DNA of 64,000 bases from Tatlockia sp. (GTDB lineage Bacteria > Pseudomonadota > Gammaproteobacteria > Legionellales > Legionellaceae), in assembly GCA_013697725.1 (NCBI GenBank), contig JACCWI010000024.1, positions 1 to 64,000 on the forward strand, given 5' to 3'. This document shows, in pieces, positions 54,386 to 64,000 of the stretch (position 1 is its first letter; each line of letters starts with the position of its first letter). The translations under genes were made by a program, and so were the position numbers. Under the pieces are notes generated by a model. That model made no database searches, was not told the origin of the DNA, and worked only from the letters and a program-made list of their open reading frames with translations.

Positions 54386-54991
54386 ATGTTTTGTGTCGGT
54401 TTAACCGGAACTATTGCGAGCGGCAAATCAACAGTTACTCAGCTTTTTAAAAATTTGGGCGTAACTATAATTAGCGCAGATGAAGCTGCTCGTGAATTGA
54501 CCAAAGCAGATCAACCGGCGTTAATTGCTATCGAAAAATATTTTGGTAAAGCCTTTATCAGTACTTCCGGTGAGCTTGACCGCAAGGCCTTACGCCAAGC
54601 AATTTTTTCAAATCCTCAGCAAAGAATTTGGCTTGAGCAATTGTTGCATCCTTTAATCCGACAATATATCCAAGCCCAGCTTGAGCAAGGTGTAAAACCT
54701 TACGCAATTGTAGAAATCCCTCTTCTAAAGGCTCGGGATGATTACCCCTATTTAGATAGAGTTTTATTAATAACATCCCCTTCTAAACTAGCTATTGAAC
54801 GATTGATGCTTCGTGATAACTGTAGCGAGGCACAAGCTGAAACGATATTGGCTCTACAAGTTGCGGAATCTGCTGAGAGAAGCAAATTTGTTGATGATCT
54901 AATTGAAAATAGTGATACTCTTGTTGAACTTTCAATAAAAATTGAAAAACTACATGGCCTCTATTTACAATTAGCAGATCAAAAGTCATGA
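54386..54991 (+). CDS. coaE: Dephospho-CoA kinase CoaE
   Basis: This 201-residue kinase catalyses the last step of coenzyme A synthesis. Walker A is GLTGTIASGKST, the acceptor-binding Asp is in IISADEAAREL, VEIPLL follows, and the lid contains LMLRDNCSEAQAE. I use the ATG at 54386 rather than the GTG three codons earlier. It lies upstream of zapD as in many gammaproteobacteria, without the prepilin peptidase gene that often precedes it. Confidence 0.94.
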   Translation: MFCVGLTGTIASGKSTVTQLFKNLGVTIISADEAARELTKADQPALIAIEKYFGKAFISTSGELDRKALRQAIFSNPQQRIWLEQLLHPLIRQYIQAQLEQGVKPYAIVEIPLLKARDDYPYLDRVLLITSPSKLAIERLMLRDNCSEAQAETILALQVAESAERSKFVDDLIENSDTLVELSIKIEKLHGLYLQLADQKS

Positions 54992-55061
54992 TAGAGAAAT
55001 TTTTTTAATGTTTACAAGCATTTAAAATCAAAAGCAGCAGTTATAGGGACAGCAATTTTTT

Positions 55062-55808
55062 ATGCACGATGAGACCATTGTTTTCGAGCTAGCCACTCAT
55101 TTTTTACCTAAAATTGCTTTGCGCTTGGAATGCCTCTACAAAACAATACATCAATCTTGTGAAGAAGTTCACCCAGTTATCCATCATTATGCGTTGAAAA
55201 GTCTTATTGAGCTCATGGGATTAGTAGAAAAACCGGAGCTTAAAAGCAGATTTTTGAAGGAATTAATGCGTATTGAACATGCGCTCATCAAATCTAATGG
55301 CAAAGTTTCTGTAGAGTTATTTAGCCGCTTACATCTGCAAATTCAGACTTTAACGCATGTAATTGGCCGTTTTGGTGAGAATATTCACCTTAATCCTTTT
55401 TTACAATCGATAAAACAAGCTCAGCTTACCCAAATTTATGATTGTGAAATGCATTGTCCACAACTTTTACTCTGGTTAGAGTCAACTGCAACGCTTCGTC
55501 AGCGTGATATTGCCAAGTGGCTTCTAAATCTTAAGGCTCTGCAAACCACTGTAAGTTTGTACCTTGCCTTGCTAAGGGATACTGCTGAGTTTAATAGGAT
55601 TGAAATGCTAAACGGTTTCTACCAACGCCCTCTTCCACCGAAAACCTCTTGCCATCTTATCTTAGTTCGGATTAATAAATCCTTTGGCATTGTTCCACGG
55701 ATGCAATTAGGACATCATGGACTTAGTTTGCGCTTGTGTGAGCTTGCTACTATGCAAGATCTACATGCATCAGCAGCAAGCTTGGAGTTGGCTATTTGTC
55801 AGTTGTAA
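55062..55808 (+). CDS. zapD: Cell-division protein ZapD
   Basis: This 248-residue cytosolic protein cross-links FtsZ filaments. The N-terminal helical part starts VFELATHFLPKIALRLECL, and the C-terminal beta region has PLPPKTSCHLILVRINKSFGIVP and GHHGLSLRLCEL, both typical of ZapD (DUF1342). It follows coaE as expected. The small yacG gene that usually follows is not visible downstream. Confidence 0.92.
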   Translation: MHDETIVFELATHFLPKIALRLECLYKTIHQSCEEVHPVIHHYALKSLIELMGLVEKPELKSRFLKELMRIEHALIKSNGKVSVELFSRLHLQIQTLTHVIGRFGENIHLNPFLQSIKQAQLTQIYDCEMHCPQLLLWLESTATLRQRDIAKWLLNLKALQTTVSLYLALLRDTAEFNRIEMLNGFYQRPLPPKTSCHLILVRINKSFGIVPRMQLGHHGLSLRLCELATMQDLHASAASLELAICQL

Positions 55809-56050
55809 GTTAATTAGTGTTGAGTTATTTTCTTTGCATTTTTCATTTTTAAAGTTGCTTGAACTTTCGAACTCCTGCGTCAACCCTTCTTCACCAGCTT
55901 AAATGGATTTATTATTGAAATTAAATTCCAAATAATCTTTCGTTCCGTGCTTTTAATTAACCATTGAGAACTAAAATATAGCATTAAAGGGGTTTTTTAA
56001 TTATAAATCTGCTAACATTTAGCCAAGCTAATTTTTACAGAGACAACAAT

Positions 56051-56968
56051 TTGTTTTTTAAAAATAACGGCGCATTTTACGCAATACTGTCAGGTTTATT
56101 TTTTGGACTTATCGGTTATTTTGGCATTAGTGTTATGCAAGAAAATATTTCTGTATTCACTATGCTATTTTGGCGATTTTTTGTATCAAGCCTGTTTATT
56201 TTCTTTTTATTACTGCCCCAATTAAACAGTTTAAAAACTTCTGCGACAGAAACCCTTAAAGTTGTATTTTACGGTCTTAGTTTTTACGGAAGCACCTCTA
56301 TTTTTTATTTTATTGCTGCTCAATATACAGGCTCAGGACTTGCAATGGTGATTTTCTTTACCTATCCCGCTATGGTAATGCTAATTAACTATTTATTTTA
56401 CAAACAAAAGGTCAATAAAATATATTATTTAGCTTTATTCATAATTTTATCCGGCTTATGTTGCCTGGTTAGCGGCAGTGAATTTATCTTTAGCTATAAA
56501 GGACTGGGTTTTGGTTTATTAGCTTCTGTTTTATATGCTTTATATATTGTTTTTTCAAAAAAAAGCCAACTTGCGCCTTTAGTTTCAACGTTTTGGGTTT
56601 CTCTAGGCTCAGCATTTATCTGTCTAATTGCTGCCCTGATACATCAGACTTTTAAAATTCCTGAAACTCTCTATGCCTGGCTTAATATTGCCGGAATTGG
56701 GGTTATTTGTACGGCTTTGCCCATAGTTCTTCTTTTAAAGGGATTAAAACATATCAGTTCTTTACAGGTTTCTATACTTTCGGTATTGGAGCCAGTATTT
56801 GTAGTTATTTTTGGTATTTTTCTTTTAGACGAAAAAATTAATTTCTTGCAAAGTTTAGGCATCTTAATCGTCTTGTCTGGAGCTTTATTAAGTCTATTAA
56901 GTCGCCGATTTGATGCGCATTTAAAAGACAATAATATAGTGACTTCGGCTGTAGTATATAAATACTAA
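56051..56968 (+). CDS. EamA/DMT-family transporter
   Basis: This 305-residue inner-membrane protein has ten hydrophobic helices in two EamA halves (YAILSGLFFGLIGYFGISV...; SYKGLGFGLLASVLYALYIVF...). The end of helix 9 carries the usual LEPVFVVIFGIFLLDEKIN. It probably exports a metabolite such as an amino acid or nucleobase; the substrate cannot be told. The start is TTG at 56051 behind a weak GAGA, as no ATG fits before the first helix. Confidence 0.82.
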   Translation: MFFKNNGAFYAILSGLFFGLIGYFGISVMQENISVFTMLFWRFFVSSLFIFFLLLPQLNSLKTSATETLKVVFYGLSFYGSTSIFYFIAAQYTGSGLAMVIFFTYPAMVMLINYLFYKQKVNKIYYLALFIILSGLCCLVSGSEFIFSYKGLGFGLLASVLYALYIVFSKKSQLAPLVSTFWVSLGSAFICLIAALIHQTFKIPETLYAWLNIAGIGVICTALPIVLLLKGLKHISSLQVSILSVLEPVFVVIFGIFLLDEKINFLQSLGILIVLSGALLSLLSRRFDAHLKDNNIVTSAVVYKY

Positions 56969-56984
56969 CCCTCATAGATTAGAT

Positions 56985-57060
56985 AGCCAGAGAACCAGGA
57001 CCTGAGATCCTCCCTTAGCTGAGATCTCTCGCTGTGCTTAAGATGGCGGGGATAAGGCTT
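56985..57060. repeat. GC-richer intergenic hairpin element
   Basis: This short stretch is richer in GC than its surroundings, with GAGATC (57004-57009) facing GATCTC (57023-57028) and CTCTCGCTGTGCTTAAGATG next to it. The wording resembles dispersed GAGATCCTTCGCT...CAGGATGAC-type intergenic repeats of some intracellular bacteria. Only one copy is in the window, so repeat status is a guess. Confidence 0.35.
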
Positions 57061-57121
57061 TAACTAGTTATATTTTGGGAACTTATTCCGTTCTTTACTA
57101 AGTTAATTTTAACTAGAGGTT

Positions 57122-57141
57122 CTTAATACTATTTTAAGTAT
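57122..57141 (+). promoter_or_regulatory. Weak PmrA-box-like repeat upstream of the OTU-like gene
   Basis: CTTAATACT (57122) and TTTAAGTAT (57133) are 11 bases apart, 46 bases before the ATG. The first half-site is good; the second matches poorly. AATACT and AGTATT in the same stretch also make a small inverted repeat. Confidence 0.25.
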
Positions 57142-57186
57142 TATTAACTATAATCCCTACTAATTCCTTCATTTTAAGAATAAACC

Positions 57187-59304
57187 ATGAGTTTTAATAT
57201 AAAAAAAATCAGCTCTTCAAAGGCAAAAAATCTATATAAAGATTGTGATAACCCCGGTAAAAATGATTGTGGATTTTATTCTTTTGCTAAAGGGCTGATT
57301 CACATTATTCAAAATGAAATTACTCGGGGGAATACTAACCCTATTCAGTTAGACCTTTTAAATCGTTTTTCTAGTAAGTCTCATGGTTATAGTGCTAAAG
57401 AATTTGAAAATGATAAGATCAATAAATTATCCACGCCTTTATTGGAAAAGCTAAATGAAGATTTGCGAACTATTTTATATATTCAATATTTAGAAGAAAT
57501 CGCCAAAGAATCTCTAATGATTGAAGGCCTAAATACGATTGGTAACAGTACTATTTACAATCAATTTTCAGAAATTTTTTATCATTATCATAATGGAGCT
57601 CCAATTTATAAAGATCAAAATTTACTTTATATGTCAAAAGATGTACAAGAGCTTGCTAGCTTCTATGCAAATCAGTGCAAGGATTTATCAGAGGGTATTG
57701 AACTTGAACGCCGCCTGAAAATAATATTTTTAAGTGATTTATTTGGTCCTGAATATAAAAAGATCACCGAGCTTTCCTGGAAGGACACAATTAATCTTAG
57801 TGATACCTTTTTAAATGAAGAAGAGATAAAAATAATTCTTCAATTTAAGCAATATAAAATACTGGTAGATGATTATTATGATTATTCTTTAACTACACGC
57901 AAATTAACAATTAATACAGAGTTAAAATCTAATGCCTTTAACTGTGCTCAACAAATTAAAGCTGCTAGCAAATCTCTTCATCAACGTATCAAATTAATTC
58001 ATGAGGATGAATTTTTGCTTCCTGATGAGCTAGATCCGGGTACATTATATTTTCAATTTTCAACTATAAACAAAAAAGTACGGATTTATTCTGCTGCTTT
58101 GGAACAAGGCCACGATTACACCACTGTTAAAGCAGAAGGACTAATTAATACCATCTCACAAAAATATCAACATTTCTTCACGAATTTTACCTCGGAATTA
58201 GTTATTGATAAGAACCTTGATAAGCTCATGTTTGATAAACTTTGCTCTTCTGCAGACGATACTTTGAAAAAACATCTCTTATATAAACAAATTGATCAAG
58301 AATTTTTGACCTACTTTTTCTTTAAAAAATTTGGCAAGTCCATTGAAAATTTAAATGAAAATGAAAATCTTGAATTGGCAAGAGTTAAGCTGCTTCTTGA
58401 TACCAAGAGCATTCTTCCACTCACTGAACAAGAAAAAATACCCTTGAGAAGGCAGCGAGAACATTCTATTCAAAATAAATTCCAAGAAAATTCTATAATA
58501 AAAAATGCTTTATCCTCTTTAACAAAAAAACGCTTATGGTTGGCAACCGATGTGGATCTCAACTACCTTGCCAAACGATTTAAAGTCCATTTAACAATTT
58601 TGGAAAACGGTAAGTCAACCCCACGCTCTCAAGGTGCTAATAGCCATAGTCGGCCAAACCTTGTCATCGATAATTTGCGAAATTCCCATTGGATAACCCA
58701 GCTTAAAATTGCCTATCTTCCTGGATATTCAGCCAAAAAATATGCAGAATGGGTATTTGACCAACCTATATTGGCTAAGAAAGAAATAAAAAATCTTCTG
58801 TTATCCTATACTACGGGATTCGTTTCTTTTTTTGGACGAACTCACATGAATAAAGCTCTAGAGCTAATACAATGCTGCGATAATTCTGAATTGGATGTTG
58901 CTTCAATTATGAGTAATATTCGTCAATACATGTTGACACAAGAGTACAATCCCAACTCAAGCTTTTTGAAACGTTTTGAGTATCTGGATGCTCGTTATAG
59001 AACAATTGACGGGGAAATATTTAACAAAAAAGATATTCAAAGAATTTTTGCAGATTATATTCATAACGGCTACTGCAGGAACCATTTGCATCAGGCTCAA
59101 CGAATTGTCGATGATTGTGCAGATCCTGACAAAACCATTGAAAATATTATTGAAAATACCCAATTTTATGTGAATACCCATAAATTCAATCATGACAGCC
59201 ATTTTATTGAACGGTTTGAGCAGATTAAACAATTGAAACAGATTCTTGATGAAAATAATTCAAATATTGCTGAGTTAGAAAATCATAGCCCTTTAATTTT
59301 TTAA
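57187..59304 (+). CDS. OTU-like cysteine protease, Dot/Icm effector candidate
   Basis: This 705-residue protein has no signal peptide. The N-terminus has DNPGKNDCGFYSFAKGL with Asp21 and Cys28, which looks like an OTU catalytic Cys at the start of a helix. Around 465-505 the chain reads TDVDLNYLAKRFKVHLTIL then VIDNLRNSHWITQL, with a candidate catalytic His501 in the NSHW turn. This Cys-early, His-late order with a large helical insert recalls the Legionella Lot-type OTU deubiquitinases. After that lie two similar modules (about 533-607 and 616-688) with paired L...Y...H...A...FxxRFE patterns, like C-terminal helical repeats of other Legionella effectors. Activity is unproven. Confidence 0.66.
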   Translation: MSFNIKKISSSKAKNLYKDCDNPGKNDCGFYSFAKGLIHIIQNEITRGNTNPIQLDLLNRFSSKSHGYSAKEFENDKINKLSTPLLEKLNEDLRTILYIQYLEEIAKESLMIEGLNTIGNSTIYNQFSEIFYHYHNGAPIYKDQNLLYMSKDVQELASFYANQCKDLSEGIELERRLKIIFLSDLFGPEYKKITELSWKDTINLSDTFLNEEEIKIILQFKQYKILVDDYYDYSLTTRKLTINTELKSNAFNCAQQIKAASKSLHQRIKLIHEDEFLLPDELDPGTLYFQFSTINKKVRIYSAALEQGHDYTTVKAEGLINTISQKYQHFFTNFTSELVIDKNLDKLMFDKLCSSADDTLKKHLLYKQIDQEFLTYFFFKKFGKSIENLNENENLELARVKLLLDTKSILPLTEQEKIPLRRQREHSIQNKFQENSIIKNALSSLTKKRLWLATDVDLNYLAKRFKVHLTILENGKSTPRSQGANSHSRPNLVIDNLRNSHWITQLKIAYLPGYSAKKYAEWVFDQPILAKKEIKNLLLSYTTGFVSFFGRTHMNKALELIQCCDNSELDVASIMSNIRQYMLTQEYNPNSSFLKRFEYLDARYRTIDGEIFNKKDIQRIFADYIHNGYCRNHLHQAQRIVDDCADPDKTIENIIENTQFYVNTHKFNHDSHFIERFEQIKQLKQILDENNSNIAELENHSPLIF

Positions 59305-59363
59305 GTTAAATAAAATTTTTGTAGACTGCCCAGAGCTTATAGACTTTGAGCTAAATCAAACAA

Positions 59364-59765
59364 TTAGGCTGTCGAGTCCAGGCAATGTGCTTGCAATAGG
59401 TCAATTATTTGCTGATTGGCTTCAGGAAAATTATATTGACCTAATTCCTTTAATTTAACCCAGCGCAGATCAGATTGCATCTCGCGGCAATAGGCTTGAC
59501 CACGATATTTTTTTACGCTAAAAACTAATAAGTTAACTACTTTAGAGCCATAGTCATGTGTAATCGAATCTAGAAAACAAGACTCAATAATATCAATACC
59601 CACCTCTTCTTTAATTTCCCGAACCAGAGCTGTAGAAGGCAGCTCTCCAGCTTCCAACTTGCCCCCTGGGAATTCCCAAAAACCACCATGACTTGCATGC
59701 GTTGGCCTCTGGGTAATTAATACTCGCTGCATCTTATCAATTATAAGAGCTACTGCGACTTTCAT
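59364..59765 (-). CDS. mutT: Nudix hydrolase MutT-like (8-oxo-dGTP diphosphatase)
   Basis: From the ATG at 59765, which overlaps the secA stop as ATGA, this is 133 residues. The Nudix box [20 protein letters not shown] followed by VGI is complete (G-x5-E-x7-REUxEExGU), with GGFWEFPGG before it. MutT cleans 8-oxo-dGTP from the nucleotide pool. The secA-mutT order is frequent in gammaproteobacteria. Confidence 0.93.
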   Translation of the reverse strand: MKVAVALIIDKMQRVLITQRPTHASHGGFWEFPGGKLEAGELPSTALVREIKEEVGIDIIESCFLDSITHDYGSKVVNLLVFSVKKYRGQAYCREMQSDLRWVKLKELGQYNFPEANQQIIDLLQAHCLDSTA

Positions 59766-62455
59766 CCTAAAGTGCCATGGCAACTTTTGTATTTTTTCCC
59801 AGAACCGCAAGGACAGGGATCATTGCGTCCAATTTTTCGCTCTGTGCGTCTAAAAGTCATATCAGCATTTTCATTCATTGTTTGCTCTGTATCATCTTGA
59901 TGTAAAAAATGCATTTTTTGAACTTGTTCAGCTCGTCTTTGTTCTTCAACTGCATCAACATCGGCTTCAGTTTCAACTTCCACAGAGATCAATATCCGAA
60001 TAACGTCATATTTTAATTGCTCGAGCATGGCTTTAAACAAGGAAAAAGCTTCGCGTTTATATTCTTGTTTAGGATCTTTTTGAGCATAACCTCGCAAATG
60101 AATCCCTTGACGCAAATAATCCATTGATGACAAATGCTCACGCCAGTGATTATCCATTGTTTGTAAAATAACTGATTTTTCAAATTGGGAAAGTACTTCC
60201 CGACCCGCTAATTTCTCCTTTGCATCATAGCGAGTTACAAAAAGTTCAAAGATTTTTTCTTTGATTTGCTCAGGTTGGATAGAATGATCTTCTTCAACCC
60301 ACTGATTAATATTTACCTTAATTTGAAAATCTTCAGTTAATGATTGCGACAAACTTTTGAGATCCCATTGATCTTCCAAAGATTGCGGCGGAATATAATT
60401 ATCAACTAACTCCGAAACTACTTCATCTCGCATTCCATTTACGACTTCTTTGGGATCAGCCATTTCCATAATCGCTGCGCGTTGAGTATAAATAACTTTT
60501 CTTTGTTCATTAGCCACATTATCGTATTCAAGCAGTTGCTTACGGATATCAAAATGATGACCTTCAAGCTTGCGTTGGGCATTTTCAATTGCTTTGGTGA
60601 CTAGGCTATGCTCAATAGGTTCACCCGGTTTCATACCTAAACGGCGCATCATGGAAGCAACCCGCTCAGAGGCAAAAATTCGCATCAGATTGTCATCCAG
60701 GGACAAATAAAATCGGCTGGATCCTGGGTCACCCTGCCGACCTGCACGACCGCGAAGCTGATTATCAATACGTCGCGATTCATGACGCTCTGAACCAATG
60801 ATTCTTAAACCTCCGGCAGTCAATACTATCTCATGACGTTTCTGCCAGTCTTTATGGATAGATTCAAGTTCAGATTCAGTTTTCTCTGATGCAATTGCTG
60901 CTAACTCAGCGGCTAAGGAGCCTCCCAGAACAATGTCAGTTCCTCGGCCAGCCATATTAGTCGCAATAGTCACTGCACCAGGCCGCCCTGCTTCAGCAAT
61001 AATTTGCGCTTCTTTTTCATGAAATTTAGCATTTAAAACTTGATGTTTTAGGCCAATTTGATTAAGTAAATTACTTAATAGTTCGGATGATTCAATAGAA
61101 GCCGTACCAACTAGCACAGGTTGTTTGCGAGCCACACAATCTTTAATGTCTTCAATAATTGCTTTGTATTTATCATCTTGCGTTAGATATACCAAATCAG
61201 CTTCATCACGCCGGCACATTTGTTTATTAGTTGGAATAACAACGACTTCAAGATTGTAAATTTGTTGAAACTCATAAGCTTCTGTATCGGCAGTACCGGT
61301 CATGCCTGATAATTTATTATAGAGCCTAAAGTAATTTTGAAAAGTAATTGAAGCGAGGGTTTGATTTTCCTGTTGGATAGCGACATTTTCTTTCGCTTCA
61401 ATAGCCTGGTGCAACCCCTCAGACCAACGTCTTCCTGCCATGGTACGACCGGTATGCTCATCAACAATAACAACCTGATTGTCTTGAACAATGTAATCAA
61501 TATCACGATGAAACATAGCATGGGCTTTAAGAGCCGCATTAACATGATGCATTAACATAATATTGCTTGCATGGTATAAGCTTTCGCCGGGATCAAGCAG
61601 ATTTTCTTTAATTAAAAGTTCTTCGATATGCTGGTGTCCAAATTCCGTCAGATGAGCCTGCTTTTGCTTCTCATCGATGGTGTAATCTCCCTCATCGCCT
61701 TCAGCAGCTTGCTTGATTAACTGCGGAATTAAGCGATTTACTTTGACATAAAGATCAGAACTACCTTCGGCCGCTCCAGAAATAATTAAAGGAGTTCTAG
61801 CTTCATCAATTAAAATTGAATCAACCTCATCCACAATAGCAAAATTTAAATAGCGCTGAACTTTATTATCTAGACTAAAGGCCATATTGTCGCGCAAATA
61901 ATCAAAACCAAATTCGTTATTGGTACCATAGACTATATCAGCGCGGTAAGCGGCTTGTTTATCCGTATGCAACATATCAGGATAAATAACACCAATGGTT
62001 AAACCTAAAAATTCAAAAATAGGCTTCATCCATTGGCTATCTCGTTTTGCAAGGTAGTCATTTACGGTAATTAAATGCACGCTTTGACCGCTGAGGGCAT
62101 TAAGAAAAGCGGGCAAAGTAGACATTAACGTTTTACCTTCACCGGTACGCATTTCAGCAATATTGCCTTCATGCAAGACCATGCCACCTATTAATTGAAC
62201 ATCAAAGGGTCTTAAACTGAGAGTTCGAACTGAAACTTCTCGAACTAGCGCAAAAGCTTCGGCGAGTAACTCATCCAGGGTTTCTCCTTCAGCAAACCTT
62301 GCTTTATATTCAGCCGTTTTAGCAGCTAACTGTTCATTACTGAGAGCCTGCATTTGCGGCTCAAAAGCATTAATTGCCTGTACAGTTTTTTCCATTCGCC
62401 GTAAGGTACGTTCATTACGACTTCCAAACATTTTTTTCATTAACGTAGTCAACAT
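59762..62455 (-). CDS. secA: Preprotein translocase ATPase SecA
   Basis: This motor of the Sec pathway has about 897 residues. Walker A is EMRTGEGKT, the DEAD-like box is [19 protein letters not shown], and [13 protein letters not shown] and [19 protein letters not shown] follow. The C-terminal SecB/zinc site is [15 protein letters not shown] prefer the ATG at 62455 ([19 protein letters not shown]) to the ATG four codons earlier, which lies directly on the AGAGGA sequence. It is coupled to mutT by ATGA. Confidence 0.97.
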   Translation of the reverse strand: MLTTLMKKMFGSRNERTLRRMEKTVQAINAFEPQMQALSNEQLAAKTAEYKARFAEGETLDELLAEAFALVREVSVRTLSLRPFDVQLIGGMVLHEGNIAEMRTGEGKTLMSTLPAFLNALSGQSVHLITVNDYLAKRDSQWMKPIFEFLGLTIGVIYPDMLHTDKQAAYRADIVYGTNNEFGFDYLRDNMAFSLDNKVQRYLNFAIVDEVDSILIDEARTPLIISGAAEGSSDLYVKVNRLIPQLIKQAAEGDEGDYTIDEKQKQAHLTEFGHQHIEELLIKENLLDPGESLYHASNIMLMHHVNAALKAHAMFHRDIDYIVQDNQVVIVDEHTGRTMAGRRWSEGLHQAIEAKENVAIQQENQTLASITFQNYFRLYNKLSGMTGTADTEAYEFQQIYNLEVVVIPTNKQMCRRDEADLVYLTQDDKYKAIIEDIKDCVARKQPVLVGTASIESSELLSNLLNQIGLKHQVLNAKFHEKEAQIIAEAGRPGAVTIATNMAGRGTDIVLGGSLAAELAAIASEKTESELESIHKDWQKRHEIVLTAGGLRIIGSERHESRRIDNQLRGRAGRQGDPGSSRFYLSLDDNLMRIFASERVASMMRRLGMKPGEPIEHSLVTKAIENAQRKLEGHHFDIRKQLLEYDNVANEQRKVIYTQRAAIMEMADPKEVVNGMRDEVVSELVDNYIPPQSLEDQWDLKSLSQSLTEDFQIKVNINQWVEEDHSIQPEQIKEKIFELFVTRYDAKEKLAGREVLSQFEKSVILQTMDNHWREHLSSMDYLRQGIHLRGYAQKDPKQEYKREAFSLFKAMLEQLKYDVIRILISVEVETEADVDAVEEQRRAEQVQKMHFLHQDDTEQTMNENADMTFRRTERKIGRNDPCPCGSGKKYKSCHGTLG

Positions 62456-62609
62456 AGCCCTAGACATTCCTCTCGAGAATTTCAGTCTTAAAGCCGCTTA
62501 ATTTACTAGATCTTTGCTAGAAATGCCATTTAAACTGGCGAAAAACCTAATGCCTGATAAAAATGCTGCCATTGTCGCTATAAAATTGTCACATTTAATA
62601 GCGAACCTA

Positions 62610-63617
62610 TTAAACTGTGAGTAAAAGATTAGCTTCCATTTCTGCCATTAGGTTGGCAACTTGAATAAATCCATCCGTTCTTTTCAATTGCTGAATGTTA
62701 GCAAGCCGCTCTTTCCAGACTTTCGCTCCGGCTAAACCATGAGCTAGATTGAAAATTGGTTTAAGCAATAAACTCAAGGGAACCGCTTGTTCAAACTGAT
62801 GTTGAGCATAGGTTAAATAGTTAAGCAGAACACTGTGGCGAGAAGGTCTTGAAATTTCAGGAAAGAAATAGTGATGAATCGCCGCCAAGGCATATGGATT
62901 TTGGCAAGCCAAGCGACCTAACATTACTCCATCAACATGCGATATATGCTCTTTTATATCCTCAAGAGAATTGATATTGCCATTTATCACTATGGGCAAA
63001 CTGGGGTGTTTATTTTTAAATTTGTAGACATAATCATAATGTAAAGGCGGTATTGTGCGATTTTGTTTAGGATTTAAACCATTTAGCCAAGCTTTTCGCG
63101 CATGAACTATGAGTTTGTCGCAACCGGCTTCAATTAGCTGTTCTGCAAAATCAGCAAAAAATTCATAGCTATCATTAGCATCTATACCAATTCGTGTCTT
63201 TGCAGTGACGGGTATTGAAACAGCAGCTTTCAAAGCGCGTATACAATCTGCAACCTGTTTTGGTTCAGCCATTAAACAAGCACCAAAGCGCCCTGCTTGT
63301 ACTTTGTCACTGGGGCAGCCTAAATTTAAATTAATCTCAGCAAAATTATTCTCCTCAGCGATTTTTGCGCAAGCTGCCAACCCTTCTTTATCTGCGCCCC
63401 CTAATTGTAAGGCCAGAGGATATTCAGTGGGATGAAAAGCGAGCGCACGCGCTGGGTTATTGACAATTGCCCCGATAGTTTGCATTTCAGTATATAAGAG
63501 CGCCTTGGGTGCGATAAATCGCATGAGTACGCGGAAATGAATATAAGTCCAATCAATCATTGGCGCTATTGATAGTGGGGAAAGTAAACTGGGTGAGGAA
63601 AGGATTGAGGATTTCAA
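62610..63617 (-). CDS. dusA: tRNA-dihydrouridine(20/20a) synthase DusA
   Basis: This 335-residue FMN enzyme reduces U20/U20a in the tRNA D-loop. The barrel start reads LSIAPMIDWTYIHFR and the catalytic Cys101 lies in LNLGCPSDKVQAGRFGACLM. HARKAWLNGLNPKQNRTIPPL is specific to DusA as against DusB/DusC. No ATG lies before the first strand; the TTG at 63617 is the only reasonable start and has a poor ribosome site. Confidence 0.93.
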   Translation of the reverse strand: MKSSILSSPSLLSPLSIAPMIDWTYIHFRVLMRFIAPKALLYTEMQTIGAIVNNPARALAFHPTEYPLALQLGGADKEGLAACAKIAEENNFAEINLNLGCPSDKVQAGRFGACLMAEPKQVADCIRALKAAVSIPVTAKTRIGIDANDSYEFFADFAEQLIEAGCDKLIVHARKAWLNGLNPKQNRTIPPLHYDYVYKFKNKHPSLPIVINGNINSLEDIKEHISHVDGVMLGRLACQNPYALAAIHHYFFPEISRPSRHSVLLNYLTYAQHQFEQAVPLSLLLKPIFNLAHGLAGAKVWKERLANIQQLKRTDGFIQVANLMAEMEANLLLTV

Positions 63618-63710
63618 TGGAGATTCAGGTTATAAAAATAATATTATACTCTATTTTGGTTGTTGAATAATAGTGCAAATTTTGAGCTTCTAATAAGATC
63701 TGTTAAAACT

Positions 63711-63740
63711 CTGGATACCCTGCTTGTCCGGGGTATCCAG
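63711..63740. terminator. Strong hairpin between dusA and the right-edge gene
   Basis: CTGGATACCC (63711-63720) and GGGTATCCAG (63731-63740) form a perfect 10-bp stem with a ten-base loop. It lacks a T-run and lies just after the stop of the partial minus-strand gene, so it may end that transcript or be a dispersed intergenic repeat. Confidence 0.5.
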
Positions 63741-63793
63741 AAGTTAAACCCTAACTAAATCCAGATCACAGACCTACTCAAGCTGCAGAAGGC

Positions 63794-64000
63794 TTAGCTA
63801 AGATTAGAAAATTGTTGAGCCAATTGTTTATTTTGTTCGATGCGCTCTTGTACACCGCCAATATTTAGCTCTTTAATGTTTTTAAATAACCGATAATCAG
63901 ATGGATTTTTTAAGTGAAGTGAGAATTTAGTCAGCAATTTGTTATCGTTTTTCCATGATAATTCAATCACTTCCGGGTTTTTTTTATCAATAGCAAGATC
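63794..64000 (-). CDS. Unknown protein, C-terminal 68 residues, truncated by the window edge
   Basis: The minus-strand frame is open from base 64000 to the TAA at 63794-63796. It encodes 68 charged residues (for example NPEVIELSWKNDNKLLTKFS, and at the end QERIEQNKQLAQQFSNLS). Its composition is coding-like and similar to other Lys/Asn-rich proteins here. No domain can be named from this fragment; an effector-type helical C-terminus is possible. Confidence 0.5.
   Translation of the reverse strand, partial: DLAIDKKNPEVIELSWKNDNKLLTKFSLHLKNPSDYRLFKNIKELNIGGVQERIEQNKQLAQQFSNLS

Noticed and set aside
57187..57290. Ulp1/C48-type protease from the NDCGFYSF motif
   Set aside because: In C48 enzymes the His precedes the DCG Cys; here the Cys is N-terminal and the HW motif is near residue 501, which fits OTU order better.
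63711..63740. CRISPR repeat
   Set aside because: It is a single palindrome with no second copy or spacer-like spacing; no arrays are visible anywhere in the window.

Overview
The window is AT-rich gammaproteobacterial chromosome, almost certainly from a Legionella species. Three things point there: the housekeeping proteins (FleQ, DnaE, SecA, CcmA-I, BioA/BFHD, ZapD) read as Legionella-type; secreted hydrolases such as a GH5 cellulase are present; and long AT-rich ORFs look like Dot/Icm type IV effectors, with ankyrin-like, ADP-ribosyltransferase-like, macrodomain-like and OTU-like motifs. No database search was possible, so the genus is an inference.

Layout. 1-350: the end of an IS66-family element that has cut a dodecin gene after about 23 codons. 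658-8614: cytochrome c maturation genes on the minus strand, split by a plus-strand amino-acid permease into ccmAB and ccmCDEFGHI. 8776-15226: the protease SohB, a small hypothetical gene, the flagellar regulator FleQ with a FleQ-box-like palindrome over its promoter, and DnaE. 15401-23513: a secreted GH5 glycosidase, an oligopeptide-type ABC importer (binding protein and two permeases, no ATPase nearby) and LigA. 23660-27433: a secreted alpha/beta hydrolase, an exported protein, RmuC and a HipA-family remnant.

27561-40492 is the main accessory region. It holds four effector candidates: a Ser-rich protein; an ankyrin-like protein in a two-gene operon with a protein carrying PARG-type macrodomain motifs in permuted order; and an 873-residue protein with an R-STS-ExE ADP-ribosyltransferase signature. 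Between them lie a GGQ release-factor-like gene, a secreted adenosine-deaminase-like enzyme, an FMN oxidase-like gene, an SDR gene and small Cys-rich exported proteins. PmrA-box-like direct repeats precede three effector candidates (the third is weak).

40526-63617 is mostly housekeeping: MutH, an MscK-like channel, AspS, DUF502 and FmdB proteins, a biotin locus (bioBFHD divergent from bioA across a BirA-operator-like site, without bioC), a CSS/EAL phosphodiesterase, CoaE, ZapD, an EamA transporter, MutT-SecA and DusA. A 705-residue OTU-like effector candidate (57187-59304) sits among them. A truncated gene runs off the right edge.

The most interesting theme is a set of unlinked candidate effectors whose predicted chemistries (ADP-ribosylation, ADP-ribose removal or binding, deubiquitination) could act on one host pathway. 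This is inferred from motifs alone. There are no tRNA, rRNA or CRISPR features that I can support.
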